Assembly: GCF_048771995.1 (NCBI RefSeq)
Contig: NC_133027.1
Span: 105,247,501-105,311,500, forward strand
DNA length: 64,000 bases
From: Taeniopygia guttata
Lineage: Eukaryota; Chordata; Aves; Passeriformes; Estrildidae
Reading direction: 5' to 3'
Positions 62,035 to 64,000 of the stretch are shown one piece after another. Within the stretch, counting starts at the first letter, position 1, and every line of letters begins with the position of its first letter. The position numbers were made by a program, and so were the translations under genes. The notes under the pieces were generated by a model. The model worked only from the letters and a program-made list of their open reading frames with translations, was not told where the DNA came from and did not search any database.

Positions 62035-64000
62035 GAAGAACATCCTCCATCTCTATGGCCAGCTCTCAATAGTAGCCATTCACTCTGCTGGGATCAGTAG
62101 AGACAACGTGTTCTCAAAGCGTATTAACATCCAGCTTAGTCTTTTCTACCTAAATCTGTATAAAACTAATTTTTCTCATAACACTTTAAACTTTTTATTT
62201 TGTCTCTAAGATCAGGCTAAGAGTTATGCTGCTTTTGTCAGACCTTGGGTCAGCCAAGGCATTATTAGCAGTGTATTCTGGAATCCCATCAATGCACAGA
62301 AGAAAAACTGAACAAATCCTTTAAATTAATTGATGGTATTCAGAAAACATTATGTTATGCACCTCTATAAGCATAACTTTTAAAACATGTATATTATTCC
62401 TTGATATTTGGGCCAGGCCTTGCACAGCAGGGGAAGCCTTGAAGAATTTTCTTTCCATGGAGGAAGATTTGTCAGACTTATGAGTCAGAACCTTTGTATT
62501 GAGAAGCACAGTGAGGCAGGTCATGCAGAAACCTGTAATGGATGAGCTAGATGTGGCATGTTGTCTATAAAATTTGGTGTACAACTGACTTTTGACTTGT
62601 TCTGTGTTAAGTTTCATTCTCCTGCAATTTTGCAACAGACATGAATAAAATTTTAAAACTGATTCATTCTTCTCTATAATGTTCACAAATAAGCTTTTCT
62701 CTTTTCAGGTTTTACCTCTTATTTTACCCTCAGTCCAGAATAAAAGACTGTAGATACAAGAGTAATGGACAAAATCCCAGCCCTATTGTTACTAACATTT
62801 TAAGCTCATTATCTGGGTGTGCAAGTTCACACCTCAATGAGGAATAGGGTGAAACATGGAGAATTGCCATCTTTGCAGCTGCTGCTGCTAGCTCACATGG
62901 CAGCAAGGCAGATTGCTGTGGGGACAGTGCTACATCTGCTGCCCTGTTCATGGCAATGAACCAGACTCTCCACAGCCAGCTTCCTTGTGCTGCTGACACA
63001 GTGCAAAGGGATGCTAATAAGGCCACAAATAGCTTATAAAGAATTAAGATATTGAAGGAAAAAAAGGAAATCACACTCACCTAAGCATGCCAGACTTGAG
63101 TTTCTTTCATGTGAGTCCTTCTCTTATTCACATAGTGTGATGAAGGGTAAATTGTGGGAATGGTGGTGTACTGCTACAGCCATCCACTAATGGTCTATTC
63201 CAAAATTACAGTTCAGCAGAACTTGGTAATTGCTGTTATCCACAGGAGGGAGCAAAATGCCTGCAAAACAGCCCCTAAGAATATACTGAAGGGAGCCCTC
63301 ACACAGGAAAGAGTTCAACCCCAAAGCTTTGAAAAGAAAAAAAAGCCCAAACCTTTGATCTTGATCATTTGCTACGGCCTGAGCGCACAGCTCAGGGCAG
63401 AACCATTGGCCTCTGCTATCTTCAGAGCCTGCAGTGGCTGTGTGCCAAGCAAGTGCTCTGCAGCCCAAGCATAAGGACAGCTCTAAATAACACCGGCTAC
63501 CAACAGCCCAGAGGGCAGCAGTGCAAGAGCTGAGCGTGAACTGGGGCAGGCAGAACCATTGCCATGCATCCTCTTTTGGCAGCAAAGTGAGGTGTTGATT
63601 TTGAGAATGCCATCTCTAAGTTGTCTCTTGAAATAATATAATCCTCTTATTTCCTGCTTCACTTCAAGTTTTAAGGTCGCTTTGGTCTTGTGGGGCAGTG
63701 TAAATCTGTTGTAGCTCCACACGGGAAAATCTTGGCTATTCCTCTTAGAGCAAAGCTTGACTGTCTGAGATGTTGTAGAAAGGAACATGAATCTCAGTAA
63801 CCCTCTGAAAGTGCAGTATACACAAATAATCTTTGTGCCTGCAATTCTCTCCTGGCCTGGATGCTAAGGCAGTTTTTAATGAGGATTTGGCTCCGAGTGC
63901 ATGTTTCCATGAAATGCTTACAATCTTTTTTTCCAGCCCCCACAATAATATCTAAGTGCATAAAAATAATAAAGTCTCGTGTACAAATATGCAGAACCAC
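62035..64000. other. Non-coding stretch to the window end
   Basis: No gene is recognised. The frames 62321-62686 (minus), 62730-63080 (minus), 63154-63474 (plus) and 63187-63585 (minus) are open for 100-130 codons but resemble no known family, overlap each other in part, and lack a coherent splice context. The last ones run off or end near the window edge, so a partial exon there cannot be excluded. Confidence 0.5.

Noticed and set aside
1..64000. Bacterial-style features, CRISPR arrays, known vertebrate microRNAs (miR-9, miR-124, miR-1, let-7 mature sequences looked for by eye)
   Set aside because: None seen. The window is eukaryotic, and none of these mature sequences was found on inspection.

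Overview
This window reads as vertebrate, almost certainly avian, nuclear DNA. The evidence is five 5'-truncated CR1 (chicken repeat 1 type) LINE fragments that can be recognised down to short ORF2 peptides, low overall repeat density, no SINE-like sequence that I recognise, and one strongly CpG-rich island in otherwise AT-rich, CpG-poor DNA. There are no bacterial genes, operons or CRISPR arrays. I found no open reading frame that I can defend as a cellular protein-coding exon. The open frames present are short, overlap on both strands, or lie in GC-rich DNA where stop codons are rare.

Layout. Positions 1-270 look like the promoter, first (probably untranslated) exon and splice donor of a gene transcribed leftward (minus strand), whose body lies outside the window below position 1. 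A perfect MEF2-type element (CTATAAATAG, 255-264) sits where a TATA box would be. From about 270 to 3940 lies its upstream regulatory domain. It holds T/G-rich strand-asymmetric DNA, two CpG islands (about 875-2065 and 2170-2775) with an 18-bp minisatellite and a CGGCAC-type hexamer array, repeated TGACAG (TALE-homeodomain) motifs, a compound CATA/TA/CA microsatellite (3403-3518) and a smaller CpG-rich patch (3590-3850).

From about 3.9 kb to 64 kb the sequence is gene-desert-like: AT-rich, non-coding DNA interrupted by the five CR1 pieces, all in minus orientation (about 16.9, 22.9, 32.4-33.3, 43.9 and 61.8 kb), homopolymer tracts, a few short tandem duplications and four more GC-rich patches (4.97-5.18, 39.55-40.05, 46.9-47.28 and 60.58-60.92 kb). 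Several AT-rich blocks carry dense homeodomain, SOX and POU-like words and are candidate conserved enhancers. The best is 37560-37650.

The simplest reading is the 5' end and long upstream cis-regulatory desert of a developmentally regulated gene. I could not identify that gene from the untranslated exon. I found no convincing evidence of an undescribed protein-coding or defence system. The most useful leads are the MEF2/TATA promoter, the TALE-motif cluster, the SOX/POU block and the uniform CR1 orientation.
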